DNA of 64,000 nt from Nocardia sp. CNY236 (GTDB lineage Bacteria; Actinomycetota; Actinomycetes; Mycobacteriales; Mycobacteriaceae): contig NZ_AXVD01000021.1 in NCBI RefSeq assembly GCF_000482385.1, positions 54,884-118,883 of the forward strand, in the 5' to 3' direction. The notes beneath the pieces were generated by a model. It saw nothing but the letters and a program-made list of their open reading frames with translations, searched no databases and had not been told where the DNA came from. Of this stretch, positions 19,298-30,748 are shown piece by piece (position 1 is the stretch's first letter; each line of letters begins with the position of its first letter). A program made the position numbers and the translations under genes.

Positions 19298-20344
19298 GTG
19301 ACCACCCTCGCCACCGTGCGGCGGCGTCGCCTGTCCGGACTCTTCACCGTGGCCGTCCTGCTGTCGCTCACCGTGGTAGCCGGTGTCGCGATCGGCGCCC
19401 GTTCCCTCGCTCCGGGAACCGTATTCGACGCCCTGCACCATGCGGTGACCTGCTCCGGGGGACCGTTCACCTGCGCAGCACGCTCGACCGAGGAACAGAT
19501 CGTGCGCGGTCTGCGCCTCCCACGCACCGCCCTCGCGCTGGCGTGCGGTTCCGCGCTGGGCATTGCCGGGGCGCTCATTCAGGGCTACACCCGAAACTCC
19601 CTCGCCGACGCCGGAATACTCGGACTCAACGCCGGCGCGGCGTTCGTCGCTGCGCTGAGCGTGTACCTGTTCTCCTTCGGCACCCCGGTACAGTACATCT
19701 GGTTCGCACTGGCCGGAGCGCTCGTGGCCGGAGTCGCGGTGTTCGGTGCTTCGACCATCCGCGGCGGCAGGGCAAGTCCGCTGAGCCTGGTGCTCGCAGG
19801 CGTAGCGGTGACCGCATTCCTGCAAGCGCTGACCAACGCCGTGGTGCTGTCGGACTCCACGGCATCGAATACCTACCGGTTCTGGGTTGTCGGAACGGTC
19901 GCAGGTCGCGACGGCGCAGTGTTCTGGCAGGTACTGCCGTTCCTCACGGCGGGCGTCGTGCTGGCGCTGCTGGCCGCGCCGCGGCTGAACCTGCTCGACC
20001 TCGGCGACGAGGTCGCCCGTGGGCTCGGCGTGCACGTCGGGCGAAGCCGAGCACTCGGACTGGCCGCTGTGGTGCTGCTCGCCGGCGCCGCAACGACGGC
20101 GGTGGGGCCGATCGCCTTCCTCGGACTCGTCGTTCCACACCTCGCTCGAGTGATGACCGGGCCGGACTACCGTTGGCTGATTCCGTACTCCGGCCTGCTG
20201 GGCGGGTTGCTGTTGTTGGTCGCCGACATCGTGTGCCGTGTAGTGGTCCGTCCTGGCGAGTTGGAAGTCGGGGTGATGCTCGCCGTGCTCGGCGCGCCGT
20301 ACTTCATCGCAGTAGTTCGGCGCCGGAAGCTGGTGAGTCCGTGA
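19298..20344 (+). CDS. FecCD-family iron(III)-siderophore ABC permease 1
   Basis: 348 residues, about nine or ten membrane segments. FecCD signatures: RLPRTALALACGSALGIAGALIQGYTRN, NPLAD-like SLADAGILGLNAGAAF, and near the end TAVGPIAFLGLVVPHLAR, the ATPase-coupling region. Together with the next gene it forms the heterodimeric membrane channel of a siderophore importer. The start at GTG 19298 lies 36 bp past the proximal IdeR box, so the operon should be on in low iron. The gene overlaps the next by 4 bp (GTGA). Confidence 0.94.
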   Translation: MTTLATVRRRRLSGLFTVAVLLSLTVVAGVAIGARSLAPGTVFDALHHAVTCSGGPFTCAARSTEEQIVRGLRLPRTALALACGSALGIAGALIQGYTRNSLADAGILGLNAGAAFVAALSVYLFSFGTPVQYIWFALAGALVAGVAVFGASTIRGGRASPLSLVLAGVAVTAFLQALTNAVVLSDSTASNTYRFWVVGTVAGRDGAVFWQVLPFLTAGVVLALLAAPRLNLLDLGDEVARGLGVHVGRSRALGLAAVVLLAGAATTAVGPIAFLGLVVPHLARVMTGPDYRWLIPYSGLLGGLLLLVADIVCRVVVRPGELEVGVMLAVLGAPYFIAVVRRRKLVSP

Positions 20345-21438
20345 CGTCGACACCACCGAAGGACGCCGTGCCCACCCGACCGGCGCTGCGCATCGGACCG
20401 CTGTCGACGGTGTGGCGACCACGGTTGGCACTGACCGTCGCCGTGCTCACGACGCTGGCCTTCGCGTTGCTGTGCCTCGATATCGCGGTCGGCGAGTCGG
20501 GCCTACCGCTCGGGCACGTGCTGGACGTGCTGACCGGCGGTGGCACCAGAGCCCAGCGCTTCATCGTGCTGGAGTCTCGGCTACCTCGCGCCCTCACCGC
20601 CCTTGTGGTCGGAGTCGCGCTCGGTATCGCCGGCGCGCTGACCCAATCCATCCTGCACAATCCCCTGGCCGCGCCGGATCTGCTGGGCATAACCTCCGGT
20701 GCGAGTCTGGGCGCGGTGGCCGCGGTGGTCACCACCGGTGGCGCGAGCGCCTCGGCGGCCGCATCGATCGGCACACCGCTGGCCGCGCTCGCGGGCGGAC
20801 TGCTCACTGCGGTAGTGATCTATGGGCTCTCGTGGAGTCGTGCCACCCCCGGCGGGCACGGCACCACCGGACTGCGATTGGTGCTGATCGGCGTGGGCCT
20901 CAACGCACTGCTGATGTCGGGCGTCAGTTGGCTGCTCACCCGCGCCAGCCTGGCCGACGCGCACCGGGCACAGCTGTGGCTGAGCGGATCACTCGATGCC
21001 GCAGACGCCGCGCACCTGGCGCCGGCCGCGATCGCCACCGGCTTCGTCGCCCTGGTCGCCACCGGCTCCATGCGTACAGTCGCCGCGCTACGACTCGGCC
21101 TGGAGACCACGCGCGCACTCGGAGTGCGGATTCAGACCCAGCAGGCACTACTACTCGGCGCGGCCGTGGTCGCCGCATCGGTCGCAACCGCTGCAGCGGG
21201 GCCGATCGGCTTCGTCGCTCTCGCCGCACCGCAGGTCGCCCGGCGCCTGTTGCGCACCCCCGGCGAACCTCTTGTCGGCGCCGCGCTGATCGGAGCCGTC
21301 ATGGTGATCGGCGCGGATGTGGTGTCACGCACGCTGTTCCCGGTCGAGCTCCCCGTCGGCATAGTGACCGCCATGTTCGGCGGCCCTTTCCTGCTGTATC
21401 TGCTCGTGCGCGTGAACAGAAAGGCGACGCTGTCATGA
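20341..21438 (+). CDS. FecCD-family iron(III)-siderophore ABC permease 2
   Basis: 365 residues, the second permease. Signatures: RLPRALTALVVGVALGIAGALTQSIL, NPLAAPDLLGITSGASLGA, and AAAGPIGFVALAAPQVARRL. It starts with GTG at 20341 inside the stop of permease 1 and ends inside the ATPase start, so all three are translationally coupled. The N-terminal 25 residues before the first membrane segment are hydrophilic. Confidence 0.94.
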   Translation: MTSTPPKDAVPTRPALRIGPLSTVWRPRLALTVAVLTTLAFALLCLDIAVGESGLPLGHVLDVLTGGGTRAQRFIVLESRLPRALTALVVGVALGIAGALTQSILHNPLAAPDLLGITSGASLGAVAAVVTTGGASASAAASIGTPLAALAGGLLTAVVIYGLSWSRATPGGHGTTGLRLVLIGVGLNALLMSGVSWLLTRASLADAHRAQLWLSGSLDAADAAHLAPAAIATGFVALVATGSMRTVAALRLGLETTRALGVRIQTQQALLLGAAVVAASVATAAAGPIGFVALAAPQVARRLLRTPGEPLVGAALIGAVMVIGADVVSRTLFPVELPVGIVTAMFGGPFLLYLLVRVNRKATLS

Positions 21439-22277
21439 CCCACACCGATACCCGACTGACCGCCGATCGCGTCACTCTCGGCTATGGCAAACACACGATC
21501 GTCGACCGACTGAGTGTGACCATCCAGGCCGGCGTGATCACCACGGTCATCGGACCGAACGGCTGCGGAAAATCCACTCTGCTGCGCTCCCTGGGCCGCC
21601 TACTGCATCCACGCGCCGGCCGAATCCTGTTGGATGGTAAAGCGATCTCGACCCTGCGAACCAAAGACGTGGCCCGGATCATCGGTATGCTCCCCCAGTC
21701 GCCGCTCGCCCCAGAAGGACTCACCGTCGGCGACCTCGTCGCACGCGGTCGCCACCCGCACCAGTCATGGTTGCGGCAGTGGTCTGCCGCGGACGAATCC
21801 GAAGTGGCGGCTGCGCTCGAGCAGACCGGAGTCGCCGATCTGGCCGATCGCCCACTGGACGAATTGTCCGGCGGGCAGCGCCAGCGCGCGTGGATCTCCA
21901 TGGCCTTGGCCCAGGGCACCGACATCCTGCTACTCGACGAGCCCACCACCTACCTCGATCTGGCGCATTCGATCGAGGTCCTCGATCTGGTCGACCGATT
22001 GCATGCCGATCTGGGACGCACGGTGGTCCTGGTGCTGCACGACCTGAACCTCGCCATCCGATACAGCGACCAACTCGTCGTCATGCACCGGGGTCGCGTC
22101 GTCGCCACGGGCACCCCGACCGAGGTGGTGTCGGTGGAGTTGTTGCGGGAGGTTTTCGATCTCGATGCGACGGTGCTCGAAGACCCGATCTCCGGCAGAC
22201 CGATGATCGTGCCGATCGGTGCCAGACACGTGCGGGGCGCAGCAGGCGGACCGACAGCCCCCGGTCCCATCGCGTGA
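21435..22277 (+). CDS. iron(III)-siderophore ABC transporter ATP-binding protein
   Basis: 280 residues, cytoplasmic motor of the importer. Walker A is GPNGCGKST (about residue 39), the Q-loop is LPQSP, the ABC signature LSGGQRQRAW, Walker B DILLLDEPTTYLDL and the switch His VLVLHDLNLA. The FepC-type motif RGRHPHQSWLRQW is present. ATG at 21435 overlaps the permease 2 stop. No periplasmic binding protein is encoded here, so one must come from elsewhere or be shared. Confidence 0.95.
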   Translation: MTHTDTRLTADRVTLGYGKHTIVDRLSVTIQAGVITTVIGPNGCGKSTLLRSLGRLLHPRAGRILLDGKAISTLRTKDVARIIGMLPQSPLAPEGLTVGDLVARGRHPHQSWLRQWSAADESEVAAALEQTGVADLADRPLDELSGGQRQRAWISMALAQGTDILLLDEPTTYLDLAHSIEVLDLVDRLHADLGRTVVLVLHDLNLAIRYSDQLVVMHRGRVVATGTPTEVVSVELLREVFDLDATVLEDPISGRPMIVPIGARHVRGAAGGPTAPGPIA

Positions 22278-22303
22278 CACGCGGCACACGCCACGCACAT
22301 CGT

Positions 22304-22320
22304 TACGACACCGTGTAGTA
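22304..22320. promoter_or_regulatory. BlaI-type operator
   Basis: TACGACA-CCG-TGTAGTA: arms match as inverted repeats at 6 of 7 positions and resemble the TACNACA/TGTNGTA sites bound by BlaI/MecI repressors. It covers the expected -35 region for the -10 at 22339, so the downstream repressor probably controls itself. Confidence 0.65.
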
Positions 22321-22338
22321 CGCATCGAAAATTTTGCG

Positions 22339-22344
22339 TAAGAT
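22339..22344 (+). promoter_or_regulatory. -10 box of a probable leaderless promoter
   Basis: TAAGAT lies exactly 6 nt before the ATG at 22351. No ribosome site is present. Confidence 0.55.
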
Positions 22345-22350
22345 TATGGG

Positions 22351-22740
22351 ATGACAGGTCTTGGTGAACTCGAGAAAGCGGTCATGGGCCAATTGTGGTC
22401 GGCTGACGAACCACAAACGGTCCGGCAAGTGCACGAGGCCCTCGCCGCACGCCGTGAGCTCGCGTACACCACGGTGATGACCGTGCTGCAGCGCCTTGCG
22501 AAAAAGAACCTCGTGGTCCAGCGACGCGACGACCGAGCACACCGCTACGCGCCGGTGCACACTCGGGACGAACTCGTGGCGAGTTTGATGGTGGACGCCC
22601 TACAGCAAGCAGAGGAGGCGGGGAGTCGAGCCGCCGCGCTGGTGCACTTCGTCGAGCAAGTCGGAAAGAACGAGACCGACGCACTTCGGGAGGCACTCGC
22701 TAAGCTCGAAGCAACCGAGGACTCGGCTCCACCACAGTAG
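22351..22740 (+). CDS. blaI: BlaI/MecI-family winged-helix repressor
   Basis: 129 residues. Winged-helix DNA-binding part with LGELEKAVMGQLWSADEPQTVRQVHEAL and ELAYTTVMTVLQRLAKKNLVVQ, followed by the family's RDDRAHRYAPVHTRDELVASLMVDAL and a C-terminal dimerisation helix. In M. tuberculosis the homologue controls genes for beta-lactam and respiratory responses and is released by proteolysis. An operator-like palindrome overlaps its promoter. A membrane M56 peptidase gene follows 42 bp downstream, the usual sensor partner. Confidence 0.93.
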   Translation: MTGLGELEKAVMGQLWSADEPQTVRQVHEALAARRELAYTTVMTVLQRLAKKNLVVQRRDDRAHRYAPVHTRDELVASLMVDALQQAEEAGSRAAALVHFVEQVGKNETDALREALAKLEATEDSAPPQ

Positions 22741-22782
22741 CCCCTCGGCCACCCTGGCCCCACGATGCAGTGAGCTGAGTCG

Positions 22783-23721
22783 ATGAACGCAACCGCGCCG
22801 GTCTTCGCCGGACTCGCATTGCTTCTCGCGGGGCCTGTCCCGGCCGCGCTCAGCCGGGCGACCTGGACTCTCCGGACTCCCCGCGCAGCGTTGGTGCTCT
22901 GGCAGGCCATCGCGCTGGCCGCGGTGCTCAGCGCGTTCGGGTCCGGGCTGGCAATCGCAGCCGAACTCTTGGTACCCGGCCCGGACGGACGGCCGACGAC
23001 ATCCCCGACGCGCGAAATCGACGCGCTCGGCCTCCCCCTGTGGTCGGCCTACGTACTGGTGTTCGGACTCACGCTCCTGGTCGGCGCCCGCCTGAGCTAC
23101 GCGATCATCCGGGTCGCGGTACACACCCGCAGGCGGCGCGCGCGCCACCGTATGCTCGTGGACCTACTCGACCAGAGTGGCCCCTATCGACCTGCCGCCG
23201 ACATCCGAGTGTTGGCCGCCCCCGAACCGATCGCCTACTGCCTGCCCGGATTGCGCCAACGCGTCGTCCTCAGCGAAGGCACCTTCGCCAATCTCGCCGA
23301 GGCCGAGGTCACCGCGATCGTCACCCACGAGCGCTCCCATCTGCGGGCACGGCATGATCTGGTCCTGGAGGCGTTCACCGCGGTGCACGAAGCATTTCCC
23401 CGGATAGTGCGCAGCAGAGCAGCACTGGGTTCGGTGAAGCTGCTCGTCGAATTGCTCGCCGACGATTCCGCGGTCAAAGTGACCGGGCCGAAACCTCTGG
23501 CGCGTGCCCTGGTCGCGTGCGCGAAGTCCACTGCCCCGCAGGGAGCCCTCGCCGCGGGCGGCCCCACCACACTCATTCGCATCCAACGACTGAGCAACCA
23601 GATCGGCGACGTACGGATCGCTACGGCCGCCTACCTCGGATCGGTTGCCATTCTGGTGGTACCGACACACGCTGTGGCCGTGCCCTGGCTCGTGGAAATC
23701 AGTCGGCTGTTCCAGAGTTGA
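22783..23721 (+). CDS. M56-family membrane metallopeptidase (BlaR-like, no sensor domain)
   Basis: 312 residues with an N-terminal membrane segment, another pair near residues 35-110, and a C-terminal one (YLGSVAILVVPTHAVAVPW). The zinc motif HERSH (HExxH) is near residue 184, with downstream LLVELLADDSAV supplying the likely third ligand. Unlike staphylococcal BlaR1 there is no extracellular penicillin-binding domain, as in actinobacterial pairs. It probably cleaves BlaI or a co-repressor in response to a wall signal. Confidence 0.9.
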   Translation: MNATAPVFAGLALLLAGPVPAALSRATWTLRTPRAALVLWQAIALAAVLSAFGSGLAIAAELLVPGPDGRPTTSPTREIDALGLPLWSAYVLVFGLTLLVGARLSYAIIRVAVHTRRRRARHRMLVDLLDQSGPYRPAADIRVLAAPEPIAYCLPGLRQRVVLSEGTFANLAEAEVTAIVTHERSHLRARHDLVLEAFTAVHEAFPRIVRSRAALGSVKLLVELLADDSAVKVTGPKPLARALVACAKSTAPQGALAAGGPTTLIRIQRLSNQIGDVRIATAAYLGSVAILVVPTHAVAVPWLVEISRLFQS

Positions 23722-23912
23722 CCCGGCAACACGTATCCTGGGCGCTGGTCCGTCCCATGATCGACCGTGTCGGCTGCACGCGCCCGGCGAACCGCGCCAC
23801 AGCCACACAGCGACCGCGTCGAGACCACACAGCGGTACACAACCGCATTCACTCTCACCGAGCAACGCATTCCCCATCGAACGCGTTGTGCAACGAAAGG
23901 CACTCCCACCCC

Positions 23913-26773
<2,861 letters not shown>

Positions 26774-26804
26774 AGGTCGACACAACGTTCGACAGCGCAC
26801 CGGC

Positions 26805-26826
26805 GCCCGCGTGCGACCACGCGGGC
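26805..26826 (+). terminator. guaB1 downstream hairpin
   Basis: GCCCGCGTG-CGAC-CACGCGGGC is a perfect 9-bp stem with a 4-nt loop, 31 nt past the guaB1 stop. No U-tract follows, as is common for actinobacterial terminators. Confidence 0.65.
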
Positions 26827-26840
26827 CGGTAGCATGGTGA

Positions 26841-26868
26841 TTGCCGGACACCGGCGCAACCCTACTTT
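26841..26868 (+). promoter_or_regulatory. promoter for the CNNM operon leader
   Basis: TTGCCG (26841-26846), a 16-nt spacer, then TACTTT (26863-26868). Transcription would begin at about 26875, leaving an untranslated leader of some 130-145 nt before the first CNNM gene. Confidence 0.45.
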
Positions 26869-26884
26869 TCGCGAAAGGAACCAG

Positions 26885-26950
26885 TTGTCACCCGCGTCCG
26901 AGGGCGCCGCACAGGAGGGCTCCTCTACCGAGCCGGGTGACAAACCCGGC
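26885..26950 (+). promoter_or_regulatory. leader with two mutually exclusive stems
   Basis: Stem A pairs TTGTCACCCG (26885-26894) with CGGGTGACAA (26934-26943), ten perfect pairs. Stem B pairs GCCGGGT (26932-26938) with ACCCGGC (26944-26950) around GACAA, seven perfect pairs. Both use 26934-26938, so only one can form. This is the geometry of a riboswitch or attenuator. It matches no riboswitch consensus I recognise. Confidence 0.5.
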
Positions 26951-27016
26951 GTCCCCTTCCGCACGGCAGCTCTATTCTGCACAGACCGTTTCCCGGCATC
27001 AGTCAGGTGGTGTTGA
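26885..27016 (+). CDS. possible 43-residue leader peptide overlapping the CNNM start
   Basis: AAAGGA at 26874-26879 stands 5 nt before a TTG at 26885; the frame runs to a TGA at 27014-27016, within the start region of the CNNM gene (GTG 27007, ATG 27019). The peptide is hydrophilic first and then basic/aromatic, and matches no family I know. Its start codon lies in stem A of the leader, so its translation could be gated by the RNA fold and could couple to the next gene. It may also be chance. Confidence 0.3.
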   Translation: MSPASEGAAQEGSSTEPGDKPGVPFRTAALFCTDRFPASVRWC

Positions 27017-28404
27017 CGATGTCCGTCGCGCTCACTGTGCTCAGTCTGATCGGGTTCATCGCGCTCACCGCCGGCACCGCTCTGTTCGTTGCCGCCGAAT
27101 TCTCCCTCACCGCGCTGGAACGCAGCTCCGTCGAGGCGCACGCCCGCACCGGTGACGTGCGCGCGCGCATGGTGCGCAAGGCGCACCGAACCTTGTCGTT
27201 CCAACTGTCCGGCGCCCAGCTCGGCATCACCATCACCACCCTGTGCACCGGCTATATCGCCGAACCGGTCCTGGCCAGGCTGCTGCACCCGCTACTCGGC
27301 GCGATCGGGCTGAACGACGCCGTCGCCGGGGGCCTCGCGCTCACCGTGGCATTGATCGCAGCCACCTCGCTCTCGATGATCTACGGCGAGTTGGTACCCA
27401 AGAACATTGCCATCGCCGAGCCGCTGGCCACCGCTCGTGCGACGGCCGGCCCGATGATCGCCTTCTCGATGGTGTTCAAGTGGATGATCCGCTTCCTCAA
27501 TGGCACAGCCAATGGCGTCGTCCGCGGCCTGGGCGTGGAACCGGCGGAGGAGTTGCGCTCCGCGCGTTCGCCCCAGGAGCTCGGATCCTTGGTGCGCACC
27601 TCGGCCCTGCGCGGCGCGCTCGACCAGCGCACCGCGCAGGTGATGGACCGCTCGCTACAGTTCGGTGCGCGCAGCGCCGAAGAACTGATGACACCGCGGG
27701 TGAAGATCGAATCCTTGGACAAGGACGACACCATCGCCGATCTCCTCGCCGCGGCCGGTCACACCGGCTACTCCCGGTTCCCGGTGATCGACGGCGATCT
27801 CGACAACACTCTCGGCGTCGTACACGTCAAACAGGCCTTCACGCACCATCCGAGCGCGCGCGGGACCGTTCCGGTGGCGCTGCTGGCCCGCCCCGTTCCG
27901 ATCGTGCCCGACAGCCTCGACGGTGACGCAGTGCTCGAACGCATCCGCGCCGACGGCATGCAGGTTGCATTGGTGGTGGACGAATACGGCGGCACCGCAG
28001 GAATGGTCACCATGGAGGACATCATCGAGGAGATCCTCGGCGATGTCCGCGACGAACACGACGAGGAAGAGCGTGATGTGCGGCGTGTCTCCGACGGCTG
28101 GGACTGCTCGGGCCTGCTACGGGTCGATGAAGTGTCCCGCGCGACCGGATACGACGCCCCGGGCGGCGAATACGAGACGCTGGGTGGTCTGGTATTGACC
28201 AGGTTGGGTCGCATCCCGGTGGCAGGTGATGAAGTCGCACTGCCGACTCCACGCTCGCAATGGGCTACGACCGAGGGCGAAAGCGACGGCGACGGTAGCT
28301 GGATTGCCCGTGTCGACCGGATGGATGGCAGACGCATCGACCGTGTGCGCCTGATCCCGGTCGCCGCCGGCGCCGTCGCAACGGAGGAACACAGCAATGG
28401 GTGA
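27007..28404 (+). CDS. CNNM/CorC (HlyC) family membrane protein 1
   Basis: 465 residues. DUF21/CNNM transmembrane domain (about 1-185) with FVAAEFSLTALERSSVEA, QLGITITTLCTGYIAEP and SMIYGELVPKNIAIA, then a CBS pair (ELMTPRVKIESL; ALVVDEYGGTAGMVTMEDIIEEILGDV) and a C-terminal CorC/HlyC domain. Relatives export magnesium or other divalent cations. The start could be GTG 27007 or, better spaced from CAGGTGG, ATG 27019. The second CNNM gene overlaps its end by 8 bp. Homologues sit next to guaB1 in mycobacteria. Confidence 0.93.
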   Translation: MVLTMSVALTVLSLIGFIALTAGTALFVAAEFSLTALERSSVEAHARTGDVRARMVRKAHRTLSFQLSGAQLGITITTLCTGYIAEPVLARLLHPLLGAIGLNDAVAGGLALTVALIAATSLSMIYGELVPKNIAIAEPLATARATAGPMIAFSMVFKWMIRFLNGTANGVVRGLGVEPAEELRSARSPQELGSLVRTSALRGALDQRTAQVMDRSLQFGARSAEELMTPRVKIESLDKDDTIADLLAAAGHTGYSRFPVIDGDLDNTLGVVHVKQAFTHHPSARGTVPVALLARPVPIVPDSLDGDAVLERIRADGMQVALVVDEYGGTAGMVTMEDIIEEILGDVRDEHDEEERDVRRVSDGWDCSGLLRVDEVSRATGYDAPGGEYETLGGLVLTRLGRIPVAGDEVALPTPRSQWATTEGESDGDGSWIARVDRMDGRRIDRVRLIPVAAGAVATEEHSNG

Positions 28405-29461
28405 CGTGTTCGGTGTGGTACTCACCATCCTGTTGCTCGGCGGCAACGCCTTCTTCGTCGCTGCGGAATTCGCCCTCATCTCCGCCCGACGCGACCGACT
28501 GGAGGCGTTGGCCGAGCAGGGAAAACGGAACGCGAACACCGTGATTCGGGCTGGTGAGAATCTATCGATGATGCTCGCGGCCGCCCAGTTGGGCATTACG
28601 ATCTGCTCGATTCTGCTCGGGCGCGTGGGCGAGCCGGCCGTTGCACACCTGCTCGAACGTCCATTCGAGGTACTCGGTTTGCCGGACCAGCTGCTGCACC
28701 CAGTGGCCTTCGCCGTTGCGCTGGCCATCGTCGTGGTCCTCCATATCCTGTTCGGTGAGATGATCCCGAAGAACATCGCATTGGCCGGACCGGAACGCAG
28801 TGCCCTGCTGCTGGTTCCGGTCCACCTGATCTGGCTGCGGCTGGCGCGCCCACCGATCGCGCTGTACAACTGGGCGGCCAACCTGTCACTGCGTCTGTTG
28901 CGGATCGAACCCAAGGACGAGCTCGAGGCCACAGTGTCCTCGGTCGAACTGGCCGAGATGATCGGGGAGTCGCGCTCGGAGGGCCTGCTCGACGAAGAGG
29001 AGCACCGGCGCCTCACCCAAGCACTCGGTACCAGTGACCGGGTGGTCGGCGACGTGATGGTGCGGTTGGCGGCGACACGCTCGGTTCCGCTGCACGGCAA
29101 CGGGACCACACTCGGCGATATCGAATCCGCTGTGGCCGAGACCGGGTTCTCCCGCTACCCGGTGCAGGCGAACGACGGTTCGCTGGTCGGTTACCTACAC
29201 GTCAAGGACGTCCTCGACAAGGTAGCCGACGACACCGCCGGACCCACGACCACGATCCCGCGTACCGACATCCGACCACTGCCCACGGTGGGCATGGGCA
29301 CCACCCTCTACGAGGCCTTGGCACGTCTGCGCCGCACCAGCAGCCACCTCGGCCGAGTGGTCGATGAGCGGGGGAACACCACCGGTATCGTGGCTCTCGA
29401 GGATCTGGTGGAAGAATTCGTGGGCACCGTCCGGGACGGAACGCACCGGGTGATCGAATGA
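28397..29461 (+). CDS. CNNM/CorC (HlyC) family membrane protein 2
   Basis: 354 residues. CNNM domain with FFVAAEFALISARRDRLEA, LGITICSILLGRVGEP and FGEMIPKNIALA, followed by a CBS pair (VMVRLAATRSVPL; LGRVVDERGNTTGIVALEDLVEEFVG). It lacks the C-terminal CorC/HlyC domain of its neighbour, so the two may form a heteromer with the first supplying that domain. ATG at 28397 lies inside the end of the first gene, which indicates translational coupling. Confidence 0.93.
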   Translation: MGDVFGVVLTILLLGGNAFFVAAEFALISARRDRLEALAEQGKRNANTVIRAGENLSMMLAAAQLGITICSILLGRVGEPAVAHLLERPFEVLGLPDQLLHPVAFAVALAIVVVLHILFGEMIPKNIALAGPERSALLLVPVHLIWLRLARPPIALYNWAANLSLRLLRIEPKDELEATVSSVELAEMIGESRSEGLLDEEEHRRLTQALGTSDRVVGDVMVRLAATRSVPLHGNGTTLGDIESAVAETGFSRYPVQANDGSLVGYLHVKDVLDKVADDTAGPTTTIPRTDIRPLPTVGMGTTLYEALARLRRTSSHLGRVVDERGNTTGIVALEDLVEEFVGTVRDGTHRVIE

Positions 29462-29510
29462 TGGACCACCGGGCGACCACCCCAGCCTGCTGTCGTCACG
29501 AGGTGACCAC

Positions 29511-30461
29511 GTGACCGTCCGAATACTGACCGGTCCGCGCTGGCGGTCGGCCGCTGCCGCACACCACGCCCGACTCGACCAGGTGGCCGGCGCCTACTTC
29601 GCACGACGAGCCCGGGGCCTACCGCACCCGGTGATCGACTTCCTGTTCACCTATTACGGTCACAAGCCTGCCCGATTACGGCGTTGGCACCCGGGCTATG
29701 GGATCGGGCTAGCGGACGCCGCCGAATACGAGGGGGTGCGCGGATATCGCCGCGTCGGTGCAAACGACATCGCGCGCGAGTACGTGGGCGCGGCGAGCGA
29801 GTCGAGGCCCGGGGCCGTCTTCGCGGTCGACTCCGCCTTTCTGGCCAAGCGCCACGACACTCTCGTCTTCATCGCGGATCTATTGCGCGCTACCGTGTCC
29901 CGACCTGCGCATTTGTCCTGCTTCGGTTTACACGAGTGGGCGATGGTGTATCGCACCGAGGCCATCCGCCACCAGCAGGTGCCCTTGCGACTGGGGCGTG
30001 CGGCCACCGATGCTGTGGTCGAATCGATGTCGCTGCGCTGTACACATTTCGATGCCTACCGCTTCTTCACCCCGGCAGCCGTCGGCCGCAACAGTGAACC
30101 ACTGACTCGCGCCGACCAGATCCAGCGGGAACAACCCGGCTGCCTCCATGCGAACATGGACTTGTACAAGTGGGGGGTCAAGCTGGTTCCGCTGATTTCC
30201 TCGGAACTGCTGATGGATTGCTTCGAGTTGGCTTGCGCCGCCCGCGAACTCGATATGCGTGCCAGCCCGTATGATCTGTCCGAATACGGCTACCTGCCGA
30301 TCCCGATCGAAACACCGGCAGGACGGGCAGATTACGTCCGGCAACAGTCGACACTCTCCGGCCGCGGGAACATCCTTCGACTGCGTCTGCTGGAGAACAT
30401 AGAAGCGCTGCGGGCACAGACTCGGGAAGCGGCACAGACTCGGGAAGCCTCACGATCGTAG
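29511..30461 (+). CDS. conserved actinobacterial protein, often labelled 3-methyladenine DNA glycosylase
   Basis: 316 residues with no membrane segment or signal peptide. Conserved-looking stretches are PHPVIDFLFTYYGHKPARLRRWHPGYG, FGLHEWAMVYRT, RCTHFDAYRFFTPAA and DLYKWGVKLVPLISSELLMDCFELA. Databases often call this family a 3-methyladenine glycosylase, but I see no helix-hairpin-helix or other glycosylase motif, so the label is unsupported here. GTG at 29511 has GAGGTGAC upstream. It follows the CNNM genes by 49 bp and may share their transcript. Confidence 0.75.
   Translation: MTVRILTGPRWRSAAAAHHARLDQVAGAYFARRARGLPHPVIDFLFTYYGHKPARLRRWHPGYGIGLADAAEYEGVRGYRRVGANDIAREYVGAASESRPGAVFAVDSAFLAKRHDTLVFIADLLRATVSRPAHLSCFGLHEWAMVYRTEAIRHQQVPLRLGRAATDAVVESMSLRCTHFDAYRFFTPAAVGRNSEPLTRADQIQREQPGCLHANMDLYKWGVKLVPLISSELLMDCFELACAARELDMRASPYDLSEYGYLPIPIETPAGRADYVRQQSTLSGRGNILRLRLLENIEALRAQTREAAQTREASRS
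30413..30448. repeat. perfect 18-bp tandem duplication inside a gene end
   Basis: GGCACAGACTCGGGAAGC occurs twice in tandem (30413-30430, 30431-30448), in frame, giving the doubled TREAAQTREA near the C-terminus of the preceding protein. The tail beyond it is poorly conserved, so the duplication is probably tolerated slippage. Confidence 0.9.
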
Positions 30462-30748
30462 CGCCGGCTCCGCCGCCGTGCTGGCAGCGGTACGCGACCC
30501 GGCGTGATTCGGTGTCTGTGACGAACCGTTGGTTCCGGCCGAAGACAGCGCCACTTCCGGTGTATCACGATCGTCGCTGCAGGCACGCGTCATGGAGCAG
30601 GCGCACGGGAGAACCGGGTGTGTGAACTGGGAATTCGCCGAAACCAACCCCGGAGTCGGTGAGCCCCATTACCATTCGACATGTGCCATGGACTGTCCCA
30701 GTCACTGCGCACCTGCACTCCGATGACGAAGTTGGGGGGGACGCAACG

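Noticed and set aside
19205..20431. 408-codon minus-strand frame opposite the FecCD permease
   Set aside because: Shadow of the permease; composition biased to Gln, Glu, Arg and no domain.
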